Assembly (NCBI GenBank): GCA_000471925.1
Contig: CP006668.1
Location: 2,666,001 to 2,730,000 of the forward strand
Direction: 5' to 3'
DNA length: 64,000 nucleotides
Source: Ralstonia pickettii DTP0602
GTDB taxonomy: Bacteria; Pseudomonadota; Gammaproteobacteria; Burkholderiales; Burkholderiaceae
Shown here: positions 28,301 to 34,387 of the stretch, piece by piece
Position numbering within the stretch: the stretch's first letter is position 1
Layout of the letters: every line of letters begins with the position of its first letter
The notes under the pieces: model-generated
Seen by the model: the letters and a program-made list of their open reading frames with translations, nothing else
Told to the model about the DNA's origin: nothing
The model's database searches: none
Translations under genes and position numbers: made by a program

Positions 28301-28520
28301 CCATCACGGTCTCGACCGGATAGGTGATGCGCTGCTCGGTCTCCAGCGGCGAGTAGCCCGGCGCGGCGGTGTTGATCTGCACCTGGACGTTGGTGATGTC
28401 CGGCACCGCGTCGATCGGCAGCCGGGTATAGCTGTACAGGCCGAGCGCGGCCATGGCCAGCACGGCCAGCAGCACCAGCCAGCGCTGCTCGATGGCAAAG
28501 CGGATCAGGCGTTCGAACAT
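25344..28520 (-). CDS. czcA: Heavy-metal RND efflux pump, inner membrane subunit (CzcA family)
   Basis: 1058 residues from the ATG at 28520. The frame upstream is a shadow of czcB. N-terminus FERLIRFAIEQRWLVLLAV is the first membrane helix; twelve helices and two periplasmic loops are expected for the family. The TM4 motif LDFGIIVDGAVVIVEN (near residue 400) carries the Asp-Asp-Glu proton relay of the divalent-cation type (HME1/CzcA), unlike the copper/silver CusA type. Exports Zn, Co, Cd or Ni from the periplasm with CzcB and CzcC. Third of four minus-strand genes czcI-czcC-czcB-czcA, 13 bases after czcB. Confidence 0.92.
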   Translation of the reverse strand: MFERLIRFAIEQRWLVLLAVLAMAALGLYSYTRLPIDAVPDITNVQVQINTAAPGYSPLETEQRITYPVETVMAGLPGLEQTRSLSRYGLSQVTVIFRDGTDIHFARQLVNQRIQEARDKLPAGITPAMGPISTGLGEIYLWTVEADPGARKPDGTPYTLADLREIQDWVIRPQLRNVPGVTEVNAIGGHARAYVVAPSLERMASYGLSLADVVAALEKNNDNVGAGYIERRGEQYLVRVPGQVRSLDDIREVIVGTAQGQPIRVRDVATVQTGGELRTGAATENGREVVLGTVFMLIGENSRTVSQAVDRKMAEINRTLPAGVEAITVYDRTTLVDKAIATVKQNLLEGAVLVIAILFLFLGNLRAALITALVIPLSMLFTFTGMVHYRVSANLMSLGALDFGIIVDGAVVIVENCVRRLAHAQERHGRVLTRSERLHEVFAAAREARRPLLYGQLIIIVVYLPIFALTGVEGKMFHPMAITVVLALLGAMVLSVTFVPAAVALAIGNRVAERENRLMAWARRRYAVLLERSLAATPVVLTFAGVAVALCLAIATRLGSEFVPSLNEGDLAVQALRIPGTSLTQSVAMQQQVETTLRVKFPEIERIFARTGTAEIASDPMPPNISDGYIMLKPRSQWPEPRRTRDELIAAIREEVGKLPGNNYEFSQPIQLRFNELISGVRSDVAVKVFGDDNAVLEQTANRIAAVLQGIPGAAEVKVEQTTGLPMLTVNIDRNKAARYGLNMSDIQDAVAIGIGGKTSGTFFSGDRRFDIVVRLPDAVREDVEALRRLPVALPKDSAARTSYIPLSEVATVELAPGPNQVSRENGKRRIVVSANVRGRDIGSFVPEAEAAIRERVQVPAGYWTSWGGTFEQLQSATERLRVVVPLALGLVFVLLFAMFGNVKDGLLVFTGIPFALTGGILALWLRGIPLSISAAVGFIALCGVAVLNGLVMLSFIRSLREGGQGLDDAIRQGALTRLRPVLMTALVASLGFVPMALATGTGAEVQRPLATVVIGGILSSTALTLLVLPVLYRLAHRNDEAAAEAAQGEGEFVQVET

Positions 28521-28533
28521 GGCTGCCTCCCGC

Positions 28534-29802
28534 TCAGTGCTCGTGCCCGGCGCTGGACTTGCCCAGCTCGGACTTGAGGATGAAGCTGTTGGCCGCGGCA
28601 TAGCGCGCGCCTGGCTGCAGGCCTTCGGTAATCTCCACCAGCTTGCCGCCGGTGCGGCCCGTCTTGACCGGCTGTACCGCAAACCCGCCCGGCACCGCGA
28701 CGAAGACCACACTCTGGCCGTCGACCTGTTGCACCGCATCCGCGGCCACCGTCACCGGCGCCTGCACCGGCACACCCAGCACGCTGACGGTGACGAACAA
28801 CCCCGGGCGCCACGCCATGCCAGGGTTGGCCAGCGTCACGCGCGCCTTGGCGGTGCGCGTCTGCTCGCCCAGCAGCGCGCCGACGTAGGACACCTTGCCT
28901 TCGGCCTGCGTGTCGGAGGCGCTCGAGTGCACCGTGACCGACTCGCCCACGCGCACCTGGTCCAGGTCGCGCGCTGACACCACGAACTCGGCCCATACCG
29001 AACTCAGGTCGGAGATGGTGAAAACGCTGGCGTCTTCCTTGACCGCCTCGCCCAGCGACAGGTGCTTTTCCACCACGATGCCGTCGAACGGGGCGCGCAG
29101 CGCGAACTGGTTCAGGCTGCCGCCCTTGCCGGCGGGGGCCTCGGTGGCGCCGATCGCGGTCAGCTTCTGGCGCGCGTTCTGCACCGCGATCCGGGCTTCT
29201 TCCAGCGCCGTGCGCGCCTGCTGGTAGTCCTGTTCGGCGGAGATCTTCTCCTGCCACAAGGTCTTCTCCCGCGCGTAGGTGGCGCGCGCCAGCGCCTCGC
29301 GCCGCTGCGCCGCCAGCAGTTCGCTGCGCTGCTCGGCGAGCGCCGTGCTGGCGATCACTGCCAGCACCTGACCCCTGGCGACCTGCTCGCCCAGGTTGGC
29401 GGGCACCGCCTGCGCCACGCCCGCCACGCGCGGCACCACGTGCGCGGTGCGGTCGTCGTTGAAGCGGATCTCGCCCGGAAAATCGACGCTGCTGCGCAAG
29501 GGCGCGGGACCGGCGGTGGCGAGGCCGATGCCGGCCTGCTCGATCTGCGCGGGCGTCAGCGTGACCAGGTGCGGCTTGCTCTCGGCTTGCGGCGGCACGG
29601 CAGGCGCGCTGGCGCCGCCGTGGTCGGCCGCTTTGTCCCCGTCCTTGCCGTGCGCGTGCTCGTCGCCATGTTCGGCGTGTCCATGTCCGGCCTCCTCCCC
29701 GGCGCCGCCGCCCTTGCCGGTAAAGAGGATCGCCGCGCCGCCCAGCAGCCCGACGACCAGGATGGCCACCACGGCGGCCCGTTGTTGCTTGCTCATTGCC
29801 AT
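28534..29802 (-). CDS. czcB: Heavy-metal RND efflux periplasmic adaptor (CzcB family)
   Basis: 422 residues. One N-terminal membrane anchor (AVVAILVVGLLGGAAILF), then a His/Asp/Glu-rich metal-binding linker around residues 38-62 (GHGHAEHGDEHAHGKDGDK), then a membrane-fusion core: barrel/lipoyl segments FALRAPFDGIVVEKHLSLGE and VWAEFVVSARDLDQVRVGE, with a long coiled coil between. The C-terminus ends HEH. Links CzcA to CzcC. Starts 17 bases after czcC on the same strand. Confidence 0.92.
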   Translation of the reverse strand: MAMSKQQRAAVVAILVVGLLGGAAILFTGKGGGAGEEAGHGHAEHGDEHAHGKDGDKAADHGGASAPAVPPQAESKPHLVTLTPAQIEQAGIGLATAGPAPLRSSVDFPGEIRFNDDRTAHVVPRVAGVAQAVPANLGEQVARGQVLAVIASTALAEQRSELLAAQRREALARATYAREKTLWQEKISAEQDYQQARTALEEARIAVQNARQKLTAIGATEAPAGKGGSLNQFALRAPFDGIVVEKHLSLGEAVKEDASVFTISDLSSVWAEFVVSARDLDQVRVGESVTVHSSASDTQAEGKVSYVGALLGEQTRTAKARVTLANPGMAWRPGLFVTVSVLGVPVQAPVTVAADAVQQVDGQSVVFVAVPGGFAVQPVKTGRTGGKLVEITEGLQPGARYAAANSFILKSELGKSSAGHEH

Positions 29803-29819
29803 GCTTGAAGCCTTCCGTA

Positions 29820-31097
29820 TCAGTGTCCGAGGATGCGGTCGATGCTGGCCGCGGCGTCATAGGTGCGGGCCAGCACGTCCAGGTAGCGGATGCGTGCCTG
29901 GAACAGCGTGCGCTGGGCGTCCAGCACGTCGAGGAAATTGAACTTGCCCGCCTCGAAGCCGCGCGTGGCGGCGGCATAGGCCTGCTCGGCCGCGGGCAGC
30001 ACCGAGGACTGCAGCGTCTGCGCCGCGGCGCGTGCTACCGAGAGCTGGGTCGAGGCCTGCTGCAGTTCGTTCGCCAGCCGGATGCGATTGGCGGCATGCG
30101 CGTCCTGCGCCTTGTCGGCGCGGCGCAGCGCCGCGTACAGGTTGCCCTGGTTGCGGTCAAAGAGCGGCAGCGGGATGGCTACGCCCAGCACGGCCATATT
30201 GCGGTTGGCCTCGTTGTCGCGCTTGGCGCCGAGGCTCACGGTGACATCCGGGTACTGGCGGCTGCGCGCCACCGCCACTTCGGCGCGGCTGCGCTCGGCC
30301 GACAGCCGGCTCGCCGCCAGCAGCGGCGCGTCTTCCAGCGCAGCCTGCAGCGCGGCGGGCGCGGGTCGCGACGGCAGCGCATCGAGATCGCCGCGCGCCT
30401 GCGCAAAGCCGGGCGCGGTATTGCCCCACAGCGCGGCCAGCGACTGCCGCGCCGATTGCAGCGCGCCGGTAGCTTCGGCCAGCTCCAGCTCGGCATTGGC
30501 CTGCTCGACCCGGGCGCGCGTTTCTTCCAGCGGCGCGACCTTGCCCGCGGCGACGCGCCGCCCTGCGGCCGCGGCGGCCTTGCTGGCGATGCCGACCGAG
30601 CCCTCGGCCAGCGTCACGCGCTCCTGCGCCACCAGCACGCCGAAGAAGCGCGCGATCACCGCCGCGCGCAGCTCGGCACGCACGCTGCCCAGCTCGGCCT
30701 GCGCCAGTTCGCGCCCGCGCTCGGCCACGCCGATGCGCGCGGCGCGCTTGCCCCCCAGCTCGATCGGCAGGTTGAACTGGCCGGTGGTGTTGCGCGTAGC
30801 GCGGCGCGTGTCTTCCATCAACACCGCCAGCTCCGGATTGGGCAGCACGCGCGCCTGCGTGACGTCGCCTTCGGTGGCGTCGAGTTCCTTGCCGGCGGCC
30901 GAGAGCGCGAAGCTGCCGGCTTCGGCCAGCGCCAGCGCGGCGTCAAGCGTCAGCGTGCCGGACGGCTCCTGCGCGGCGGGGGATGCCAATGGCTTGCCAT
31001 CCACGGGCGCCATGGCGGGAGGCGGCGTCTGGGCGACGCCGGAGAACGGGCTGGATAGGGCGGCCGCCAGCCCAAGCGGCAGCAAAAGTCTTCGCAT
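29820..31097 (-). CDS. czcC: Outer membrane efflux channel (CzcC/TolC family)
   Basis: 425 residues with an N-terminal signal peptide (RRLLLPLGLAAALSSPFSG). Two repeats of the outer membrane efflux protein fold are visible: LTLDAALALAEAGSFALSAA and the DVTVSLGAKRDNEANRNMAV and PLPLFDRNQGNLYAALR region, followed by long helices. It forms the outer membrane exit duct of the metal pump. 90 bases after czcI. Confidence 0.9.
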   Translation of the reverse strand: MRRLLLPLGLAAALSSPFSGVAQTPPPAMAPVDGKPLASPAAQEPSGTLTLDAALALAEAGSFALSAAGKELDATEGDVTQARVLPNPELAVLMEDTRRATRNTTGQFNLPIELGGKRAARIGVAERGRELAQAELGSVRAELRAAVIARFFGVLVAQERVTLAEGSVGIASKAAAAAGRRVAAGKVAPLEETRARVEQANAELELAEATGALQSARQSLAALWGNTAPGFAQARGDLDALPSRPAPAALQAALEDAPLLAASRLSAERSRAEVAVARSRQYPDVTVSLGAKRDNEANRNMAVLGVAIPLPLFDRNQGNLYAALRRADKAQDAHAANRIRLANELQQASTQLSVARAAAQTLQSSVLPAAEQAYAAATRGFEAGKFNFLDVLDAQRTLFQARIRYLDVLARTYDAAASIDRILGH

Positions 31098-31187
31098 CGA
31101 ATTGCACCAGGAAAGAAATCGGGGAATTCGGCGAGACGCCTGACGTCAGGGCATCAGGGAGAGCGGGGAAGCGCGTCGTCTCGCCGG

Positions 31188-31586
31188 CTAGGCGAGACGC
31201 AGCCACTGCGGACGGTCGGGCGCCCGCGCGCTGTGGGACGAGAAGCCTGGCTGCGAAGCCGGCGGCGCCAGTTCGACGCGGCGCATGGCCTGCACCTCAG
31301 GCGCATCGGCGCGCGCGAACGGCAGCGAGGCGATATGGCAGATGCCACAATCGGGATCGGCCAGGCCGAGCTTATCGGCGTCGGCGGCCTTGTCGCTGAC
31401 CGTGCCGCCGGGCTTGTCGCTGGCTTTGCTGTGCGCACCACTGTCGGCTTTGTGCTGGTGCTCGTGGTGCCCCAGATGGGCCTTGGCCGATGCCGCCACC
31501 TCATGCCGGCAATACGCCGCCGCTCCCGCCCAGGCGAACTGGAGCGGCAGGATGAGCGCAAGGAGGATGAGGAGGAGGCGTTGCAT
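31188..31586 (-). CDS. czcI: CzcI-like small periplasmic protein
   Basis: 132 residues from the ATG at 31586; signal peptide QRLLLILLALILPLQFAWAG. The mature part has CRHEVAAS, a His-rich patch HLGHHEHQHK, and DPDCGICHIASLPFA, the DUF2946/CzcI-type cysteine motif near residue 85. CzcI is the first gene product of czcICBA in Cupriavidus metallidurans and modulates induction of the pump. Position (first gene, before czcC) agrees. Confidence 0.8.
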   Translation of the reverse strand: MQRLLLILLALILPLQFAWAGAAAYCRHEVAASAKAHLGHHEHQHKADSGAHSKASDKPGGTVSDKAADADKLGLADPDCGICHIASLPFARADAPEVQAMRRVELAPPASQPGFSSHSARAPDRPQWLRLA

Positions 31587-31716
31587 GGTCGGGCGGCTTG
31601 CGCTGGCATCCGACGTGGCGGAGACAGCGAGCCGCAAGTTTAACCGAGTGGTGCCGGCCACTATCGCGACGGGGTCATTACATTTGCGTCATCGCCGCGA
31701 TACCTGGCGGTCTGCA

Positions 31717-31742
31717 CCCCTCTCCCGCGAGCGGGCAAGGGG
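31717..31742. repeat. Imperfect dispersed palindrome
   Basis: CCCCTctCCCGC (31717-31728), GA, GCGGGcaAGGGG (31731-31742). The same TCTCCCGC core as the perfect element at 22827-22856. Confidence 0.5.
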
Positions 31743-31807
31743 AGCATCCACGAGGGCCGGTGGTCGCATCTAAACGCGTTCACATTACGACGCGCGGACA
31801 CCCAGTC

Positions 31808-31830
31808 GTTATTCAATTTTTCTGAATAAC
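31808..31830. promoter_or_regulatory. Inverted repeat GTTATTCA-N7-TGAATAAC
   Basis: A perfect 8-bp inverted repeat (31808-31815 and 31823-31830) in an A/T-rich patch 120-140 bases upstream of the secreted repeat protein. Could be an operator or a weak terminator. Confidence 0.4.
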
Positions 31831-31949
31831 TTATCCAGCACAAGCCCACTTTCCAGGCCGCTACCCCGCCTATAGTTCGTTACATGAACGGCACACACGC
31901 AACACAACACGTTCTGACAAATTCAACGAACAAGACCTGGAGAAATTTC

Positions 31950-32372
31950 ATGACCAAGACCACCCGCCTCGTTTCCGCGCTGATCCTGTCGCTGGCCGCC
32001 CTGGGCACCGCGCAAGCCGCCACCGCCGCCGAACAGCTGCCCGGCGACAAGTACGGCTACAACTTCCGCACGCAAGACGTCTTCACCGACGGCGCCCGCG
32101 CCGGCAAGGCCGACCCGTACCTGGACGGCGCCCGCACGCTGGCCGCCATCACGGTGCCGGGTGACAAGTATGGTTATGAATTCCGCTCGCACGACGCCTT
32201 CACCGACGGCGCCCGTGCCGGCAAGCCCGACCCGTATGTGGACGGCGCCCGCACGCTGGCCGGCCTGGAGCGCAGCGGTGTATCGGCATCGCCGGCGCGC
32301 AGCTTCGATCCCTACACCGAAGGCAGCCGGGTTGGCGCGTTCGACCCGTACGGCGAGGGCGCACGTGCCTGA
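31950..32372 (+). CDS. Secreted DPYxDGA-repeat protein next to metal efflux genes
   Basis: 140 residues from the ATG at 31950, with GGAG at 31939-31942 ahead. Signal peptide up to about AQA-ATAAE. The mature protein is two near-identical ~40-residue units, each with PGDKYGYNFR or PGDKYGYEFR, FTDGARAGK and DPYLDGART or DPYVDGART, plus a shorter C-terminal copy (DPYTEGSRVGAFDPYGEGAR). Acidic and Tyr-rich with no cysteine. Similar short Asp-Pro-Tyr repeat proteins occur in Cupriavidus and are tied to metal stress in some cases; a role here is inference from its place opposite czcI. A strong terminator follows. Confidence 0.7.
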   Translation: MTKTTRLVSALILSLAALGTAQAATAAEQLPGDKYGYNFRTQDVFTDGARAGKADPYLDGARTLAAITVPGDKYGYEFRSHDAFTDGARAGKPDPYVDGARTLAGLERSGVSASPARSFDPYTEGSRVGAFDPYGEGARA

Positions 32373-32408
32373 TCGCATCGACAGCAGTCCGCAAGCTCAA
32401 GACGAAAC

Positions 32409-32436
32409 GGCCAGCGCCTTTGCGCTGGCCTTTTTT
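32409..32436 (+). terminator. Rho-independent terminator
   Basis: GGCCAGCGC (32409-32417), loop CTTT, GCGCTGGCC (32422-32430), then TTTTTT (32431-32436). Textbook intrinsic terminator 36 bases after the repeat-protein stop. Confidence 0.92.
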
Positions 32437-32763
32437 CTTGTCTGAACGGCTGGCGGATCGCAGCTGCAGGCGGGCAAGCCGCAGCATCCAGGGCCGCACG
32501 GCCTGGCGCATGACGCCGGGTTTACGTTAGTTCGCTGCAGCACAAGCTGTCGGGGCGTATCGCCCTAGGGCCCCGCCAGCCCGCCTTCCTACCATTAGCT
32601 CACCGCCCCTTGGCCCATGCCCGGTGTGCGGCGCAAGCGGGATTCCAGGCAGGGCGGTTCATGACCTTCACGCATTCCCGTTGCTCCCATCGCCGTTCGC
32701 CGCGCCTGTCCGGCCGGGCCCGCGCCCTGGCGGAATCCCGCACCACAACAAGAAGGAGACAAC
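32437..32763. other. Upstream region of amidase operon
   Basis: 327 bases between the terminator and the amidase start. A good ribosome binding site AAGGAGA lies at about 32752-32758. I see no confident promoter or AraC-type direct repeat; the regulator encoded four genes later would be expected to bind somewhere here. Confidence 0.3.
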
Positions 32764-33789
32764 ATGCTGCATGACCTGCCTGCCCGCCCCGATACCGTGC
32801 ATTGGGGCTATTTCGAAGCCACCAGGGCGCCCGCCCTGACCGTCAGGAGCGGCGATATCATCCGCGCGGAAGCGGTCACCCACCACGCCGGCGACGCACC
32901 CGACCTGATGATGGACCATGCCGTGCGCGCCATCTACGAGCAGATCCCCCATGAGGACCGCAATCCCGGCGTGCATATCATGACCGGTCCGATCTTTGTG
33001 GAAGACGCGAAGCCCGGCGACGTGCTTGAGGTCCGCTACCTGCAGATGATTCCGCGCTTCCGCTTCGGCGCCAACGTCGCCGCGCATTGGGGCCAGCTGT
33101 ACCCGGAGTTCGAGAAGGAACGCGTCACCATCTACGAGCTGGACAACGCATCCAACACCGCCCACGCCCTCTATGCCTACGACTATCCGGGCAAGCTGAC
33201 CACCCCCGGGAAGATTGTCGACCAGCGCGAATGCTGCCGGCAGCCCGCGCTGGCCGGGGTGCGCGTACCGGTTCGGCCCCATCTCGGCACGGCCGGCGTG
33301 GCACCGGACGCCCGGGGGCGAGTCTCCACCGTGCAACCCGGCCGGCACGGCGGCAATATCGACAACTGGCGCATCGGCGCCGGCGCCACCATGTACTACC
33401 CGATCGAAGTCGACGGCGCCTTGTTCTCGATCGGCGATCCGCATATCTCGCAGGGCGATGGCGAAATCAGCGGCACCGCCATCGAGGCCTCGCTGAACGT
33501 GCTGTTCCAGGTGGTGCTGCGCAAGGACTTCCACTTTCCGTCCCCGCTGCTGGAAACGCCTGACTGCTGGGTCGTCCATGGTTTTCACGAGGATCTCGAC
33601 GAAGCCGGCAAGAACGCCGCGCGCGACATGATCCAGTTGCTGACCGAGCAGCAAGGGCTGTCGCGCGACGACGCCTATTCGCTGATGAGCGTGTCCGCCG
33701 ATTTCGGCGTCACCCAGGTTGTCGACGGCACCCAAGGCATCCATTGCACGATGCCCCGGGCAATCTTCCCGCCCCGGCAGAAGGGTTGA
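32764..33789 (+). CDS. Formamidase/acetamidase (FmdA/AmdA) family amidohydrolase
   Basis: 341 residues, preceded by AAGGAGA. FmdA/AmdA signatures: N-terminal DTVHWGYFE, GVHIMTGPIFVEDAKPGD (family GP-I-x-V-x-GA-x-PGD type), PVRPHLGTAGVAP, GGNIDNWRIGAG, and the most conserved GDPHISQGDGEISGTAIEA. The family hydrolyses formamide, acetamide or related amides to ammonia and acid. Cytoplasmic. First gene of an operon with two XapX proteins and an AraC-amidase fusion; the fusion's C-terminal half is a paralogue of this protein. Confidence 0.88.
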   Translation: MLHDLPARPDTVHWGYFEATRAPALTVRSGDIIRAEAVTHHAGDAPDLMMDHAVRAIYEQIPHEDRNPGVHIMTGPIFVEDAKPGDVLEVRYLQMIPRFRFGANVAAHWGQLYPEFEKERVTIYELDNASNTAHALYAYDYPGKLTTPGKIVDQRECCRQPALAGVRVPVRPHLGTAGVAPDARGRVSTVQPGRHGGNIDNWRIGAGATMYYPIEVDGALFSIGDPHISQGDGEISGTAIEASLNVLFQVVLRKDFHFPSPLLETPDCWVVHGFHEDLDEAGKNAARDMIQLLTEQQGLSRDDAYSLMSVSADFGVTQVVDGTQGIHCTMPRAIFPPRQKG

Positions 33790-33878
33790 GCGCCGCCCAG
33801 GCCCGCATTCCGAAACCATGCCGCCGGGCGCCGCGGCCAGCCATTGCCCGCCCGGGCGGCCGATCGAACGGAGAGTTC

Positions 33879-34106
33879 ATGCAATACGTCTACATAGGTC
33901 GCAACGAGATCGTTGCGCTGGTCGTCGGGCTGGTCACGGGCACGCTGTACGCCTGGCTGGGCCTGCCGATCCCGGCACCGAACGTCATGGGCGGTATCTT
34001 CGCCATCCTCTTTACCTATATCGGCTACCTGATCGTCCACGCCTGGCGCCGCAGCATCACCTTCGGTCGCCCGCCGGTACGCGACGCCGTCACTGCGGAT
34101 TCATGA
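33879..34106 (+). CDS. XapX-domain small membrane protein (first copy)
   Basis: 75 residues from the ATG at 33879 (GGAGAG at 33870-33875 ahead). Two hydrophobic segments: IVALVVGLVTGTLYAWLGL and NVMGGIFAILFTYIGYLIV, joined by PIPAPNVMGG. The GLVTG..P-P-AP-x-x-GG pattern is the XapX domain, a short two-helix motif of unknown function common beside amidases and transporters. The stop overlaps the second XapX start (ATGA at 34103-34106), so the two are coupled and may assemble together. Confidence 0.8.
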   Translation: MQYVYIGRNEIVALVVGLVTGTLYAWLGLPIPAPNVMGGIFAILFTYIGYLIVHAWRRSITFGRPPVRDAVTADS

Positions 34107-34312
34107 GCATGGGGAATGCAATGGTCGAGATCGCATTGGGCAGTACGGAATTGCAGGCCGCGGCCGTTGGCCTGGTGACGGGGGTTGTTTACACTGCGGT
34201 ACGCGCCCCGATCCCTGCACCAAACGTGCTTGGCGGCATCTTCGCCATCTTTGGCACGTTTGCCGGCTTTGTTCTGGTGGCGGCCATGCGAGGACAGCTG
34301 CTGTTTGGCTAG
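34103..34312 (+). CDS. XapX-domain small membrane protein (second copy)
   Basis: 69 residues, start overlapping the previous stop by 4 bases. Same two-helix design: LQAAAVGLVTGVVYTAVRAP then PAPNVLGGIFAIFGTFAGF. The loop PIPAPNVLGG is nearly identical to that of the first copy while the ends differ, so this is an old duplication. Function unknown; a paired small channel or a transporter accessory unit for the amide substrate or ammonia is possible but unproven. Confidence 0.78.
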   Translation: MSMGNAMVEIALGSTELQAAAVGLVTGVVYTAVRAPIPAPNVLGGIFAIFGTFAGFVLVAAMRGQLLFG

Positions 34313-34387
34313 CCACGGTGCCAGCCTTCGCACGGCAAGGCAGAAACGGGGTAGGCGGCGCGTCTACCCCATTACCGTTGCAGGCCG

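Larger units (their letters stand above)
31587..31949. promoter_or_regulatory. Divergent czcI / repeat-protein intergenic region
   Basis: 363 bases between the starts of czcI (minus) and the secreted repeat protein (plus). It holds a half-site AAATGTAAT on the minus strand (around 31677-31685) resembling boxes of heavy-metal response regulators (CzcR/CopR type), the palindrome at 31717-31742, the inverted repeat at 31808-31830, and TATAGT at 31871-31876 as a possible -10 for the plus-strand gene. All are readings by eye. Confidence 0.35.
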
